A stretch of 64,000 bases of DNA from Blumeriella jaapii (Eukaryota > Ascomycota > Leotiomycetes > Helotiales > Drepanopezizaceae), in the NCBI GenBank assembly GCA_009599575.1, contig VWND01000047.1, positions 33,320 through 97,319 on the forward strand. Reading direction: 5' to 3'. Position 1 is the stretch's first letter, and every line of letters starts with the position of its first letter. The notes beneath the pieces were generated by a model that saw only the letters and a program-made list of their open reading frames with translations, ran no database searches and was not told where the DNA came from. Positions 46,861 through 59,330 of this stretch are shown one piece after another. Position numbers and translations under genes: made by a program.

Positions 46861-49800
46861 ATTACGACTTAAACTGTGCTTTTAGCAGCGGAGTCGTCGT
46901 TCGGCTGTTTCCAGACTTTTCCAGAAGGTTCCTTTTTTTCAGAAGTATAATCGCTTTGGTCGGAATCGTCGTCGGAATCGCTAGAATCGGAATCGCTGTT
47001 TAAATCAGAATTTAAAAAATAAATTTACTAATTCCTTCTGTAAAATCGCTTTAACCGATTAACGGCGAACGTTCCTTTCAGTTTTGTTTTATCGAATTTC
47101 GTAAGCTTATAATAGCTTTTATCCAATTCGGCCTCGCATACTTCGTAAAATTCGAACTATTTATAATTAAGCTTAATGTCGGCCGATTTGTTAATAGCGC
47201 GCTAAACGTCGTAAATCAAAACCAAATCTTTTTTTTTAATTAGCGTTTTTTTTAAAATCTTAATTTTATCCCAGACTTTTTTAGCTGTTTTTTTATATTT
47301 CTTTTTTTTAAAATTATCTTTTTTATATTTATATCGCGATAATTTAGCTATTTAAATTTTATTACTAATAGATCTGCTTTCGTTTTTATTTTAACCACGT
47401 TATAAAGTTTTTACACAGGCCATTTTGTTTTTAAAAACAATCGAGCGTTTCTGCCGTACTAAATAAAAAATAAAATTATTTTAATAAAAGCGTATATATA
47501 TATACGCATAGCAAAAAGCATTTCAGAAAATTTCCGCGATCAACGCTTATAGCTTTTTCGAATAGCTTTGGAAAGGCCGTTAAAAATATTTTTATAATTT
47601 CGTTCCACGAATCTATTGCTTTTCGAATTATAGGCTAAAATTTAAATACGTTGGATATTATATTTTTTTGTAAAAATTTCGATAACGCTTTTGTTTTCGG
47701 ATTTATTATCGACGTTCAATTTGCTAAACAAACCGTGTCGATATATAACGTTTTTTTAAAAAAAAATCGCTATAGCTTCGAAAATAGCGTTTCGAAAAAA
47801 TCGTTTTTTAAATTATTCAGACAGATCGTCGATAGCGAATACGAAGCACGTATGCTCGCGATCGGTAGTTAATACGCGTATAACGTCGAAATTAACTTTC
47901 TTTTAAATTCCAAAAAACTACGTCGAATATAATAAGTTTTTTTTTCGATCAAGCTTTCGTTTTTAACAAAAAATACAGCTTTTAACGAAAGCTTTGCAAT
48001 TTTCGAAATACCTTTTTTATCAGAAATCGTTTTTAATTCGATAATAAATAGCTTTAGCTTTTTTATAAAACACTTTTTCGTAAGCTTTTTTTATAATTTA
48101 AAACTTATCGGCTTTATTATTTATTATTAAGCGTTTTTAATATATATTATTTTTTATTTTATATAATTTTTTATCGGCTAAAATATAATCGAAAGCTTGG
48201 TTTTTAAATAATTTAAACTGATAGTTTAGCACGCTAAATAATTTAAACAAAATAATTAAATAATATGCGATTAAATAAAAATCTTCGGTTTCGTAATTAT
48301 CGATCAAAAGTTTATTTTCGTCGCTAATCGGCTTATTCCGATCGTTTTCGGTCAAATTCATTCGCGGTATTAGCCGAAATAATAACGCGAATGCTTTTTC
48401 GGTCCGAAAATTAATATTTTTTATTCGCGGTGCCAGCCGAAATAATAACGCGAATAATTTCGACTTTATAAAATCCAAAACGTAAATAACAAAACAGCCG
48501 ATTTCGTTAGCAATTTATTCGTTAATATTTTATTCGTTTTATTCAGCGAAATCAAACGAATAAAAGCGTTTTCGTTTGAAAAGGCCGTTTGCCGTTGTAT
48601 TAATTATTTCTTTAATATATTTGATTTCGAAATTCATAAGTCGCATTTAAGCTATTTAATTAATAACGAATGCTTTTAACAGATTATTAGCTTTTTTATT
48701 TAATTAGTCGACAAAAACTTTCGCGTTTATTTTTAAAATGAAATATACGCCGTATAATTCGTTTTTTTTTTTTTTTATTATTTTAAAAGCGCTTCGATAT
48801 TTTCGTTTAATAATATCGTAGCGTACTTTTGCGAAAAATTATAAGCCGCTTTCGAATCGTGAAAAATATCGTTTTTTGTTTTTATCGATTTGTTATAATA
48901 CAGCTTTCTAACCGAAAATATTAGCGTCGATAATTAAAATAATTTCTTTTGCGTTTGAGCTATAATCGATCCGCATAAATAACGGAACCGATAAAAGGTT
49001 GTTTTTAAAAACTTTTATAATTTTGCTTTGTTTTTTTTCCCAAACGAAATCGATTTTTTTTTTTATCGTAGCGTAAATAAATGCAGCTTTCTGAAAAAAG
49101 TTTTTAATTTAATTGCGATAATAAATTATAACGCTAATAAAAGCTTTGGCTTCGATAATATTTTTACACTTTTTTTATTCGCAAATTTTTTTAATTTTTT
49201 TTCGTTGAAAATAACGGCCAGCGCTATTAGTTATATAACCGACGATATTTATTTCGGATATGCAAAATTTTAATCGAAGGCCAATAATAACCTTGGCTTT
49301 TTCGAAACAAACTATTATTTTATCGATGTTTTAAATATATTTTATTATATACCGTCGAATTACAGAAAGGATTTTTTTATTATTATAATAAAATTTAAAG
49401 CCTTTTATTCCGACGTCGTCAACGTAAAAAAAGGCAATATCAGAAATACAAATTATAAAAACCTTATATACGATTTTTACGAATTAAGCGACCGAATTAA
49501 TAATTTCCATAAATACTTTCGTTATACGTAATAAACCGATTAAAATTTAAATTGCCGTTATATTTCGAAATCGTAAATTAAACATTAAATAATCGTAGCC
49601 GGAAAACAGATCGAAAAAGGAGGCGATTATTAATTCCGCGAATTCGTTTGAAAATTAATCGACGTTAAATGGCACGTTAGCGTTTCGTATCGTTATTCTG
49701 TTTATTTCGACGATTGCGATAATAAATTTATAAATGCTTTTTTTTTTTTTCGCAACGATAAACCATTTGTTTTTATATAGGCCGTGGCAAAATTCGAGGA

Positions 49801-51200
49801 TTTTTTGCTTAATTCGTTTTTTTTCAGCATTTCGATTATTTTATTTTAAAAGGTTTTAAAAATTAAAAAGATTTTTTTTTGCCAAGCTTCGTAAGGCACG
49901 GTTTTGATATCGATATAAAACGTAACGTCGAGGCTAAATTAATTTATTTCGGTAAAATCGAAAATTATAGCTTTTTCCCGGTTGCGTAAAACTTCGTATA
50001 AAACCTTTTTTTTTTTTAACAGAAATTGGGTTTTAATTATTAAATTATCGAATTGTTTTTTTATAAATCGGCTGCCAGATAATAAACTAGAAAATCGGCC
50101 GGTAATAAGTTTTCCGAATTCGCTAATAACTGGTTAAAATGGTTTTATTACTTCGTTTTTTTCAAATCAATCGTTTATTTTTTCGGAAATATTTTCATCG
50201 GATTCGCTAAAATTCACGGATCGTATTTTATCAGCTTTACGCTTATAAAAAGTGCTGATATTAATACAAAAAGATAGAATATATAAATCGGGTTTGTTTA
50301 ATACAAAAACGAAATCTTTGAAGCTTTTATTTTCGAATTAATAGCCAAAAATATTAATATTGGCCAATTTCATTCGCGGTGCTATTTCGATTGATAACGC
50401 GAATGCTTTAGCCGAATATTTTCCAGGTTTTATTATAGCCCAGCGTTTGTCTTAAAACTAAAGCCGGCTATTCGTTTTCCGATAAAACGTCGATTAAAAA
50501 GACTTTATCGCCGGCGACGATAATTTGATTTTGAAAAGATCGGTTTCAGTTTTAAAAAAAAGTTTTCATTTGGCCGTTTTCGATATATTTAAAACTGACG
50601 AAGCTTTCCAGAATTCAAAGCATTTTAAAAATAATAAAATAAAAGTATTTTTTTATTATTAAAAAGTTTCCATAAGTAATAATATTTTCAACGTCGACTT
50701 TTATATTTCGTACAATTTTATTAAATTTAATCGTATTTTTATTAACGGTAATATAAATTATTCGCTTATCGATGATAATTAAAATATTACTGGCTTCGGC
50801 TGTTTTTTGGTTTATACAATTGACTTCGGCTCTATTATCGAATAAAGCGAAAGCGGTCGTACTTTTTTTAAGTATTGTTTTTATTTTTAATACTTTTATA
50901 GCCGTGTAGGGGCAGTTTCGTCGTTTTGACTTTTGGGTTTTTATAACGAGGGCCAAAAGGCTAATTTTTTCCGAAGATTCCTTTCTATCGGCTAAATTAA
51001 CTGCGGTGTTATAAATTTTTTTCTGGTTTTTTTTTAATTTAAAATCGTTTTTTTTTCGAATAATTTCAATCTTTTCGTTTCTTTTTAATACAGGGATTTG
51101 TTTATTAATAATTTTATCGAATCTCTTTTTTATATTAAATAAATCGTTAAATTTCAATTTAATTTTTTGTTTTATAATTTTTTTAATAATTTCGTCGACG
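46861..51200 (-). pseudogene. Protease-RT-RNase H-integrase of family 1, copy 3
   Basis: Same protein as 1530-5835. 51157-50615 is open for 180 codons: KFNDLFNIKKRFDKIINKQIP, YNTAVNLADRKESSEKISLLAL, then the protease TAFALFDNRAEVNCI (Asp kept, Gly-Ala altered) to FYFIIFKML (normally PIILGMPW). RT at about 49870-49200, RNase H at 48990-48590, integrase at 48480-47430. 48478-48137 is open for 113 codons and covers the RNase H-integrase junction, with DFYLIAYYLIILFKLFSVLNY. C-terminus at about 47000 with a short acidic Asp/Ser repeat (about 46985-46945). Confidence 0.86.
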
Positions 51201-53464
51201 GCTTCGAAGCTAATATATTTATCGATCTATTTCTCGCTTCGCATTAATAATGGGCGCTTAAAGGCTGATATTTTCTGAATAATTTAAACCGGAATATCGG
51301 TGTCGATATTTTTTATATCGTCGTTAATTTTTTTTATTATAAGCGTTTTTTTAATAGTTTTATCGGTTTTTTTTCGAATTTCAAAATTCTTTTCTTTTTC
51401 GATTCTGACGTTTTTTTTTATATTAGCTGGTTTGGCGAATAAAACAAAAGCATTTTGCTTTTTTATAATTCGCTGGCTTAATTGCGCAGCTATAATATTT
51501 GCAAATGCGATATTTGCATTAGCAATATATATATTTGTTTTTTATTTATATATTTGAATTTTATTTATATTTAGGGTAAAAGATTTCTTTTTAATTAGTA
51601 CGCTTTTTGGAATATTTTCTTTTTTACTAATAAAAATCGTTTTTGCATTTTTCCTGTTTTCCAAGCAGTCGTTCCATTTCGTTTTTTTTACTTTTAAGCG
51701 AATAATATTTAGCCAGCTCTGGTTTTCAGCTTTGTTAAAAAGGCCTATTTCTGCTTTCGTCGGTCCGAGGCAAATTGCTTCGTATTTGTTAATATAACAA
51801 ACGCTATTATTCATACAAAAATTAAATGCTTTGCATTTAAAACGAATATAAGGTTTTTCGCAATAAATTTTTCTGTTATTACAAAATTTACATTTAGGGC
51901 CACGGAGTTTGTTTTAATAATTATTTTTACCATTTTAATAGCCGCGATTTTGGTTTCCGCGTTAATTTTTTCCTTTTTCTTAATAATCGTTATTGTAATT
52001 AATGTTTCGCTGATTCTGATCGTTAGCACGAAAAGATTGCCATTAAACAGCTATTATTTTTACAATAGCTTGGCGAAGCTGATCGCTTCGCGCATTTTAA
52101 AAAAAATAATTATTATAAAAGCCATTTTAATCGTTTTTATTATCCGAATTAATATAAGAAAGTTTTTTTTGCTGCTGCATAAGACTTTCGATTTTGCTTT
52201 AAAGTTTTTGAATTTTAATATCGATAAATTTTAATACGAAAGTTTCGATATTTTTATTAAGCTTTTCCAAGCTAATAAGTTTTGCAAAACGATTAAATAA
52301 TATAATAACTGATTGTTTTTTAGCGATTTCGGTAATTCTTAATGGCTAGGCATATTTTTGCACTAAAGCTTCTACGTTTTTTTTATAAATAAAAAAAGAA
52401 GATTTCTTTTGGTTTATAGCTTTAATAATACGTTCGCTCTGATTTTGTTTAAAAACGAATTCCACAAATTTGGAATATTAATCGAAAATTTTAAAGTTTT
52501 GTTTATCAACTTTAAAATGCTTAATAGTTTTATTACGAATGCTAATTGGAAGGCCAAGTAAAAACAATCTTTTTTATTTAACTTCGCTTAAAATCTTTTT
52601 ATTAACGAAAACGTCAGAAACTTTCGTATAAATACGATAATAGGCCTTGAGTTTTTTGGCTTATCGAATTGTTATAATAAACTGTTTGAAAAAAGCGATA
52701 GTGTCGCGAATTTGCTAGCGATCGTGGTTTCGGAATTCCGATTTCAAAGCTTTAATTAGTTTACGCCAATCTCGAGCCTTAATAGCCTTTTATTTATTTA
52801 TCGATTTGATAATATCCTTGATAATTAGGTTATAATAGCGAAAGAGTTTATCGAATATTTCAGTCTTAAAGATTCCGAAATCTTTACAAGTTTTTTTATA
52901 TTTTTCGATAAAATCGGTAACGTTGGCGTTATTAAATAAGAATGCACCAAAAAAGCCAGGGAGGGGCATACGGCCTCGTATAAAAAAACGGAAAGCGTCG
53001 TTATTTATAATATTAATAAAAGTGTTAATAGGGTTTGAATTAAATAAATGAATGTTTTCTGGAGTTGCAAATTAAGAGTTTTCAGTATAAAAAAAATCGT
53101 TTTTAATAAAAGAGTTATTAAAAAAGTCTTTGTGTTTTTTAAAAAAATTAAATAAAATAAAATTGCGTCTAAACATTTGGATAGCGTGTTAAAAAACTTG
53201 TTTTTTAATAAGTTGACTAAATTAATATAATATTACTGTATAATCTACGGTTTCGATATTTCGTGGCTCAAACCAATATACGTACAGCCATTTTTTTATT
53301 ATTTCTAATAAAAAGCCGCAAATTGTAATTGCTATAATCACAAAGCGTAAAATCAGAAGGTTAAATTTTCGCCAGGCGTTTAACCAAAAAAGATTTAATT
53401 TAAAAAGGCCGAGCGCAGCGGTCGAAATATACGAACTAATATTCGATTTGTTATTTTTAAACAA
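51201..53464 (-). pseudogene. gag of family 1, copy 3
   Basis: Starts at ATG 53464 with MFKNNKSNISSYISTAALGLF, the same hydrophobic N-terminal segment as copy 2. It then reads without frame shift through FRRNFILFNFFKKHKDFF into NNDAFRFFIRGRMPLPGFF (the second ATG of copy 2 is ATA here), which argues for the upstream start. The cysteine cluster at about 51905-51850 reads CKFCNNRKIYCEKPYIRFKCKAFNFC; it has several Cys but not a clean CCHC. 51814-51542 is open for 90 codons (MNNSVCYINKYEAICLGP). Confidence 0.8.
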
Positions 53465-53730
53465 AAAAGCGACTTTCGTACTTTAAATTTCGCACGATTC
53501 AAAATTGCCTAATCGTAATTTCAGACGTTTCTGAGATATATTACATTTTTGTAATTTAATAACTGTGCGCAAAATAAAAAAAGCTATTAAGGATTTTTTA
53601 TATAATGCAGCTGCGAATAATACCATATAAAAAGTCTTTTAAGCCGTAGTAGCGAAATATCGAAATCGATTTTAATTATAAATTTAAAAAATGCATCGGC
53701 GAATATATAAAAACGAAATACCGAAATTTA
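53465..53730. other. 5' leader of family 1, copy 3
   Basis: About 270 bp between primer site and gag start, equivalent to 40697-40962. A-, T-rich, no gene. Confidence 0.55.
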
Positions 53731-53750
53731 AATTCCTACGTAAATTACCA
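53731..53750 (-). promoter_or_regulatory. Primer binding site of family 1, copy 3
   Basis: In sense orientation TGGTAATTTACGTAGGAATT, two bases after the 5' LTR. It differs from the site of copy 2 by G-to-A and C-to-T changes only. Confidence 0.78.
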
Positions 53751-53752
53751 AA

Positions 53753-54019
53753 TGTAAAAGTAGATAGGAAAACCAGACTGATACGGCCATATATCGGTAA
53801 GTAAAATAATCTAGGAAATTTTTAAAAAAAACTGAAAAAAGGAAAAAAAGAATAAGTAAAGGTATAAATTGAACTGCGTACTTATGGTACTATCTAAGAG
53901 AGTGCTTTGCTCTTATATCTGTTGAAAATAGTCAGTGGCAGGGGGTTTCGAAGGGGTTTATGCCTCGACCATAGCTAAAACTACCAACTCCCATTAATAC
54001 AAGGTATCACCGTTTTACA
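53753..54019 (-). repeat. 5' LTR of family 1, copy 3
   Basis: 267 bp, TGTAAAAGTAGATAGG...CACCGTTTTACA. The left (inner) part is mutated, the right (outer) part is nearly clean (GGCAGGGGGTTTCG, CAACTCCCATTAATAC), the mirror image of the LTR at 42747. Confidence 0.93.
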
Positions 54020-54023
54020 GTAC

Positions 54024-57000
54024 GAAATAGAACGATTGCTTGGAAAATAGGAAAAATGCAAAAACGATTTTTACTAGTAAAAGAAAAAACATTTTAAAAA
54101 GCGTATTAATTAAAAAGAAAACTTTTATTTTAAATATAAATAAAATTTAAATATATAAATAAAAAACAAATATATATATTGCTAATGTAATTATCGCATT
54201 TGCAAATATTATAATTGCATAATTAAGCCAGCGAATTATAAAAAAGCAAAATGCTTTTGTTTTATTCGCTAAACCAACTGGTAAAAAAAAACGTTAGAAT
54301 CGAAAAGGAAAAAGATTTTGAAATTCGAAAAGAAATTAATAAAATTAGCAAAAAAACGCTTATAATAAAAAAAGTTAACGACGATATGAAAAATATCGAT
54401 ACCGATATTCCGGTTTAAATTATTTAAAAAATACCAATTTTTAAACGCTTATTATTAATGCGAAGCGAAGTATAAATCGATAAATATATTAGCTTCGAAG
54501 CCGTCGACGAAGCTATTAAAAGGATTATAAAACAAAAAATTAAATTGAAATTTAGCGATTTATTTAGTATAAAAAAAAAATTCGACAAAATTATTAATAA
54601 ACAAATTTTTATATTAAAAAAAAAGAAAAAAATTAAAATTATCCGAAAAAAAAACGATTTTGAATTGGAGAAAAATTAAAAAGAAATTTATAATATCGCA
54701 GTTAATTTAGCCGATGAAAAGAAATCTTCGGAAAAAATCAGTTTTTTGGCCTTTGTTATAAAAATCTAGAAGTCAAAACGACGAAACTGCTTTTATACGA
54801 TTATAAAAGCATTAAAAATAAAAATAATATTCGAAAAAAATACGACCGTTTTCGTTTTATTCGATAATGGAGCCGAAGTTAATTGCATAAATTAGAAAAC
54901 GGCCGAAGCTAGTAGTGTTTCGATTATTATCGATAAACGAATAGTTTATACGACCGTTAATAGAAATATTATTAAATTTGATAAAATTATACGAAATATA
55001 AAAATCGACGTTAAAAATATTATTATTTATAAAAACTTTTTGATAATAAAAAAATGCTTTTATTTTATTATTTTTAAAATGTTTTGGATTTTGGAAAGTT
55101 TCGTTAATTTTAAATATATCGAAAACGGCCAGATGAAAGTTTTTTTTTGGAATTAAAACCGATTTTTTTAAAATTAAATCACCGTCGCCGGCGATAAGGT
55201 TTTTTTAGTCGACGTTTTATCGAAAAACGAATAGCCGGTTTTGGTTTTAAAACAAACGCTGGGTTTTAACAAAACCTGGAAAATACTCGGCTAAAAGCAT
55301 TTACGTCGCTAATCGAAATGGCATCGCGAATGAAATTAATTAATATTAATATTTTTAGCTATTAATTCGGAAATAAAAGTTTCGAAAATTTCGTTTTCGT
55401 ATTAAATAAATCCGATTTATATATTTTATTTTTTTGTATTAATATTAATATTTTTTATAAGCGCAAAGCTAATAAAATACGATTTGTGAATTTTAGCGAA
55501 TTCGGTGGGAATATTTTCGGAAAAATAAACGATTAATTTAAAAAAAATAAAATAATAAGATTATTTTAATTAATTATTAGCGAATTCGAAAGATTTATTA
55601 CCGGCCGATTTTCCAGTTTATTATTTGGCAGCCGATTTATAAAAAAACGATTTGATAATTTAGCAATCGGAACCTAATTTTTGTTAAAAAAAAAAGGTTT
55701 TATACGAAGTTTTACGTAACCGAAAAAAGCTATAGCCTTCGATTTTACCGAAATAAACTAATTTAGCTTTAACGTTACGTTTTATATCGATATTAAAACC
55801 GTATTTTACGAAGCCTGGCAAAAAAAAACTTTTTTAGTTTCTAAAGCTTTTTAAAATAAAATAGTCGAAATACTGAAAAAGCGAATTAAGCAAGGAATTT
55901 TCGAATTTTGCCACGGCTTATATAAAAACAAATAGTTTATCGTTGCGAAAAAAAAAAAAATTTACAAATTTATTATCGCAATCGTCGAAATAAACAAAAT
56001 AACGATACGAAACGCTAACATGCTATTTAACGTCGATTAATTTTCAAACGAATTCGCAGGATTAATAATCGCTTTTTTTTTCGATTTGTTTTCCGGCTAC
56101 GATTATTTAATACTTAATTTACGATTTCGAAATATAACGGCAATTTAAATTTTAATCGGTTTATTGCGTATAACGAAAGTATTTATAAAAGCTATTAATT
56201 TAGTCGTTTAATTCGTAAAAATCGTATATAAGGTTTTTATAATTTGCATTTCTGATATTGCTTTTTTTTACGTTAACGACGTTGAAATAAAAAGCTTTAA
56301 ATTATATTATAATAATAAAAAGATTTTTCTTAAAATTCGACGTTATATAATAAAATATATTTAAAACATCGATAAAATTATAATTTGTTTCGAAAAAGCC
56401 AAAGCTATTATTAGTTTTCGATTAAAATTTTGCATATCCGAAATAAATATCGTTGATTATATGATTAATAACGCTGGCCGCTATTTTTAACGAAAGAAAA
56501 TTAAAAAGATTTGCGAATAGAAAAAATGTAAAGATATTACCGAAGCCAAAGCTTTTATTAGCGTTATGATTTATTACCGTAATTAAATTAAAAACTTTTT
56601 TTAAAAAGCTGCATTTATTTACGCTACGATAAAAAAAGAAATCGATTTCGTTTGGGAAAAAAAAACAAAGCAAAATTATAAAAATTTTTAAAAACGATTT
56701 TTTATCGGTTTTATTATTTATGCGGATCGATTATAGCTTAAACGCAGAAAAAATTATTTTAATTATCGACGTTAATATTTTCGGTTGGGAAGCTGTATTA
56801 TAATAAATCGATGAAAATAAAAAACGGCATTTTTCACGATTCGAAAGCGGCTTATAGTTGTTCGCGAAAATACGCTACGATATTATTAAACGAAAATATC
56901 GAAGCGTTTTTAAAATAATAAAAAAGATAAAAAGCGAATTGTACGACGTATATTTTATTTTAAAAACGGACGTAAAAGTTTTTGTCGATCAATTAAATAA

Positions 57001-58830
57001 AAAAGCTAATAATTTGTTAAAAGCGCTCGTTATTAATTAAATAGCTTGGATACGACTTATGAATTTCGAAATTAAATATATTAAAAAAATAATTAATACA
57101 ACGGCAGACGGTTTTTCCAAACGAAAACGCTTTTATCCGTTTGATTTCGTTAAATAAAACGAATAAAATATTAACGAATAAATTGCTAACGAAATCGGCT
57201 GTTTTGTTATTTGCGCTTTGGATTTTATAAAATCAAAACTATTCGCGTTGTTATTTCGGTTGGCACCGCGAATAAAAAATATTAATTTTCGGGCCGAAAA
57301 AGTATTCGCGTTATTATTTCGGTTAATACCGCGAGTGGATTTAATCGAAAACGATCGGAATAAGCCGGCTAACGGCGAAAATAAATTTTTAATCGATAAT
57401 TACGAAATCGAAGATTTTTATTTAATCGTATATTATTTAGCCATTTTGTTTAAATTATTTAGCGTATTAAATTATTAATTTAAATTATTTAAAAACTAAG
57501 CTTTCGATTATATTTTAGCCGGCAGAAAGCTGTATAAAATAAAAAATAATATATATTAAAAACGTTTAGTAATAAATAATAAAACCGATAAGTTTTAAAT
57601 TATAAAAAAAGCCTACGAAAAAGTGTTTTATAAAAAAGCTAAAGCTATTTATTACCGAATCAAAAACGATTTCTGATGGAAAAAATGCTTCGAAAATTGC
57701 AAAGCTTTCGTTAAAAGCTGTATTTTTTGCTAAAAACGAAAGCCGGGCCGAAAAAAAAATTTATTATATCCGACGTGGTTTTTTGAAATTTGGAAAAAAG
57801 TTAATTTCGACGTTATATGCGTACCGATTATTAATCGCGGATATACGTATTTCGTATTCGCTATCGACGATTTGTTTGGATAACTTGAAAAGCGATTTTT
57901 TCGAAACGTTATTTCCGAAGTTATAACGATTTTTTTTTAAAAAAACGTTATATATCGATACGGTTTGTTTAACAAATTAAACGTCGATAATAAATCCGAA
58001 AACAAAAGCGTTATCGAGACTTTTATAAAAAAATACGACATTTAGCGTATTTAAATTTTAGTTTATAATTCGAAAAGCAACGGATCCGTAAAACGAAGTT
58101 ATAAAAATATTTTCGACGGCTTTTTAAAAGCTATTCGAGAAAATTATAAGCGTTGATCGCGGAAATTTTCGGAAATGCTTTTTGTTATACGTATATGCAT
58201 ATACGCTTTTATTAAAATAATTTTATTTTTTATTTAATACGGCAAAAACGCTCGACTGCTTTTAAAAATAAAATGGCTTGTTTAAAAGCTTTATAACGTG
58301 GTTAAAATAAAAACGAAAACAGATTTATTAGCAATAAGGTTTAAGCAGTTAAATTACCGCGATATAAATATAAAAAAGAAAATTTAAAAAAAAAAGTATA
58401 AAAAAGCAGCTAAAAAAATCTGGAATAGAATTAAGATTCTAAAAAAAACGCTAATTAAAAAAAAAGATTTGATTTTAATTTACGACGTTTAGCGCGTTAT
58501 TAACAAATCGGCCGATATTAAACTTAATTATAAATAACTCGGATTTTACGAAATATGCGAGGTCGAATTAAATAAAAGTTATTATAAGCTTACGGAATTC
58601 GATAAAACAAAATTAAAAAAAACGTTCGCCGCCAACCGGTTAAAGCGATTTTATAAAAAAAATCAATAAATTTATTTTTTAAATTTTAATTTAAACAGCG
58701 ATTTCGATTTTAGCGATTTCGACGACGATTCCGACCAGAGCGATTATATTTCTAAAAAAAAAAAACTTTTAAAAAAGTTTAAAAATAATCGAACGATAAT
58801 TCCGCTGTTAAAAACATAATTTAAATCGTG
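54024..58830 (+). pseudogene. gag tail and protease-RT-RNase H-integrase of family 1, copy 2
   Basis: Same order as in copy 1. Gag tail 54024-54500. Protease at about 54850-55090 (FVLFDNGAEVNCI: here the Gly-Ala of the motif is still present). RT at about 55860-56520, RNase H at 56720-57130 with open codons 56858-57040 (RYDIIKRKYRSVFKIIKKIKSELYDVYFILKTDVKVFVDQLNKK, which keeps the third Asp as KTDV). Integrase at 57480-58280 including the second Asp near 57975 and the Glu near 58095. An acidic Ser/Asp tail follows at about 58690-58740. Heavily mutated; no activity possible. Confidence 0.86.
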
Positions 58831-59330
58831 ATTCTATTTATAACCGAAAAAAAGAAAAATATATATAAAATTGTTTATTAACTGTTTTATTGTTTTTGTT
58901 ATTTATTGTTTTTTTTTATTATATATTATTTTATTATTTTAGTTTTGCTTTGCTTATATATAATTTAATTATTTTGTTTTATATATATTATTTATTTTTG
59001 AAACTTTTTTCTATATTATTTAGGACAATTACTATATTTTTCTTTGTTTAATTGTATTTTGTTTATCAGAACAAAAGTTTTGTATATATTTGAGCCGTAT
59101 ATTTAATATATTTATATTGCTCGCATATTTTACGAAAACTATTTTTTATATATTTTATTATTTGCTATTTTTTATATTATTTATTTTTTTCGTTATTTTG
59201 AACGGATACCTGCTTATATAATTATAATTTATTAAAAAAACAGCATGCGGATTTTCGCGATTTTTAAATATAAATATTTTATAATTTCCGTACTTTTTTT
59301 TAATTATTTTTTAACAAATATAATATATTT
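58831..59330. other. Conserved AT-rich spacer, copy 2
   Basis: Third copy of the pol-to-extra-ORF spacer, slightly longer than in copy 1 because of an extra TTTATTATTTTAG-type segment near 58925-58975. No gene seen. Confidence 0.55.

Larger units (their letters stand above)
42747..54019 (-). mobile_element. Family 1 element, copy 3, complete, 11,273 bp (inner element)
   Basis: A full-length minus-strand element: 3' LTR 42747-43013, extra ORF, spacer, pol, gag, primer site, 5' LTR 53753-54019. It sits in the gag of copy 2 and is flanked by GTAC on both sides. It proves that the extra ORF lies inside the element. The size is large for a fungal Ty3/gypsy element. Confidence 0.95.
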
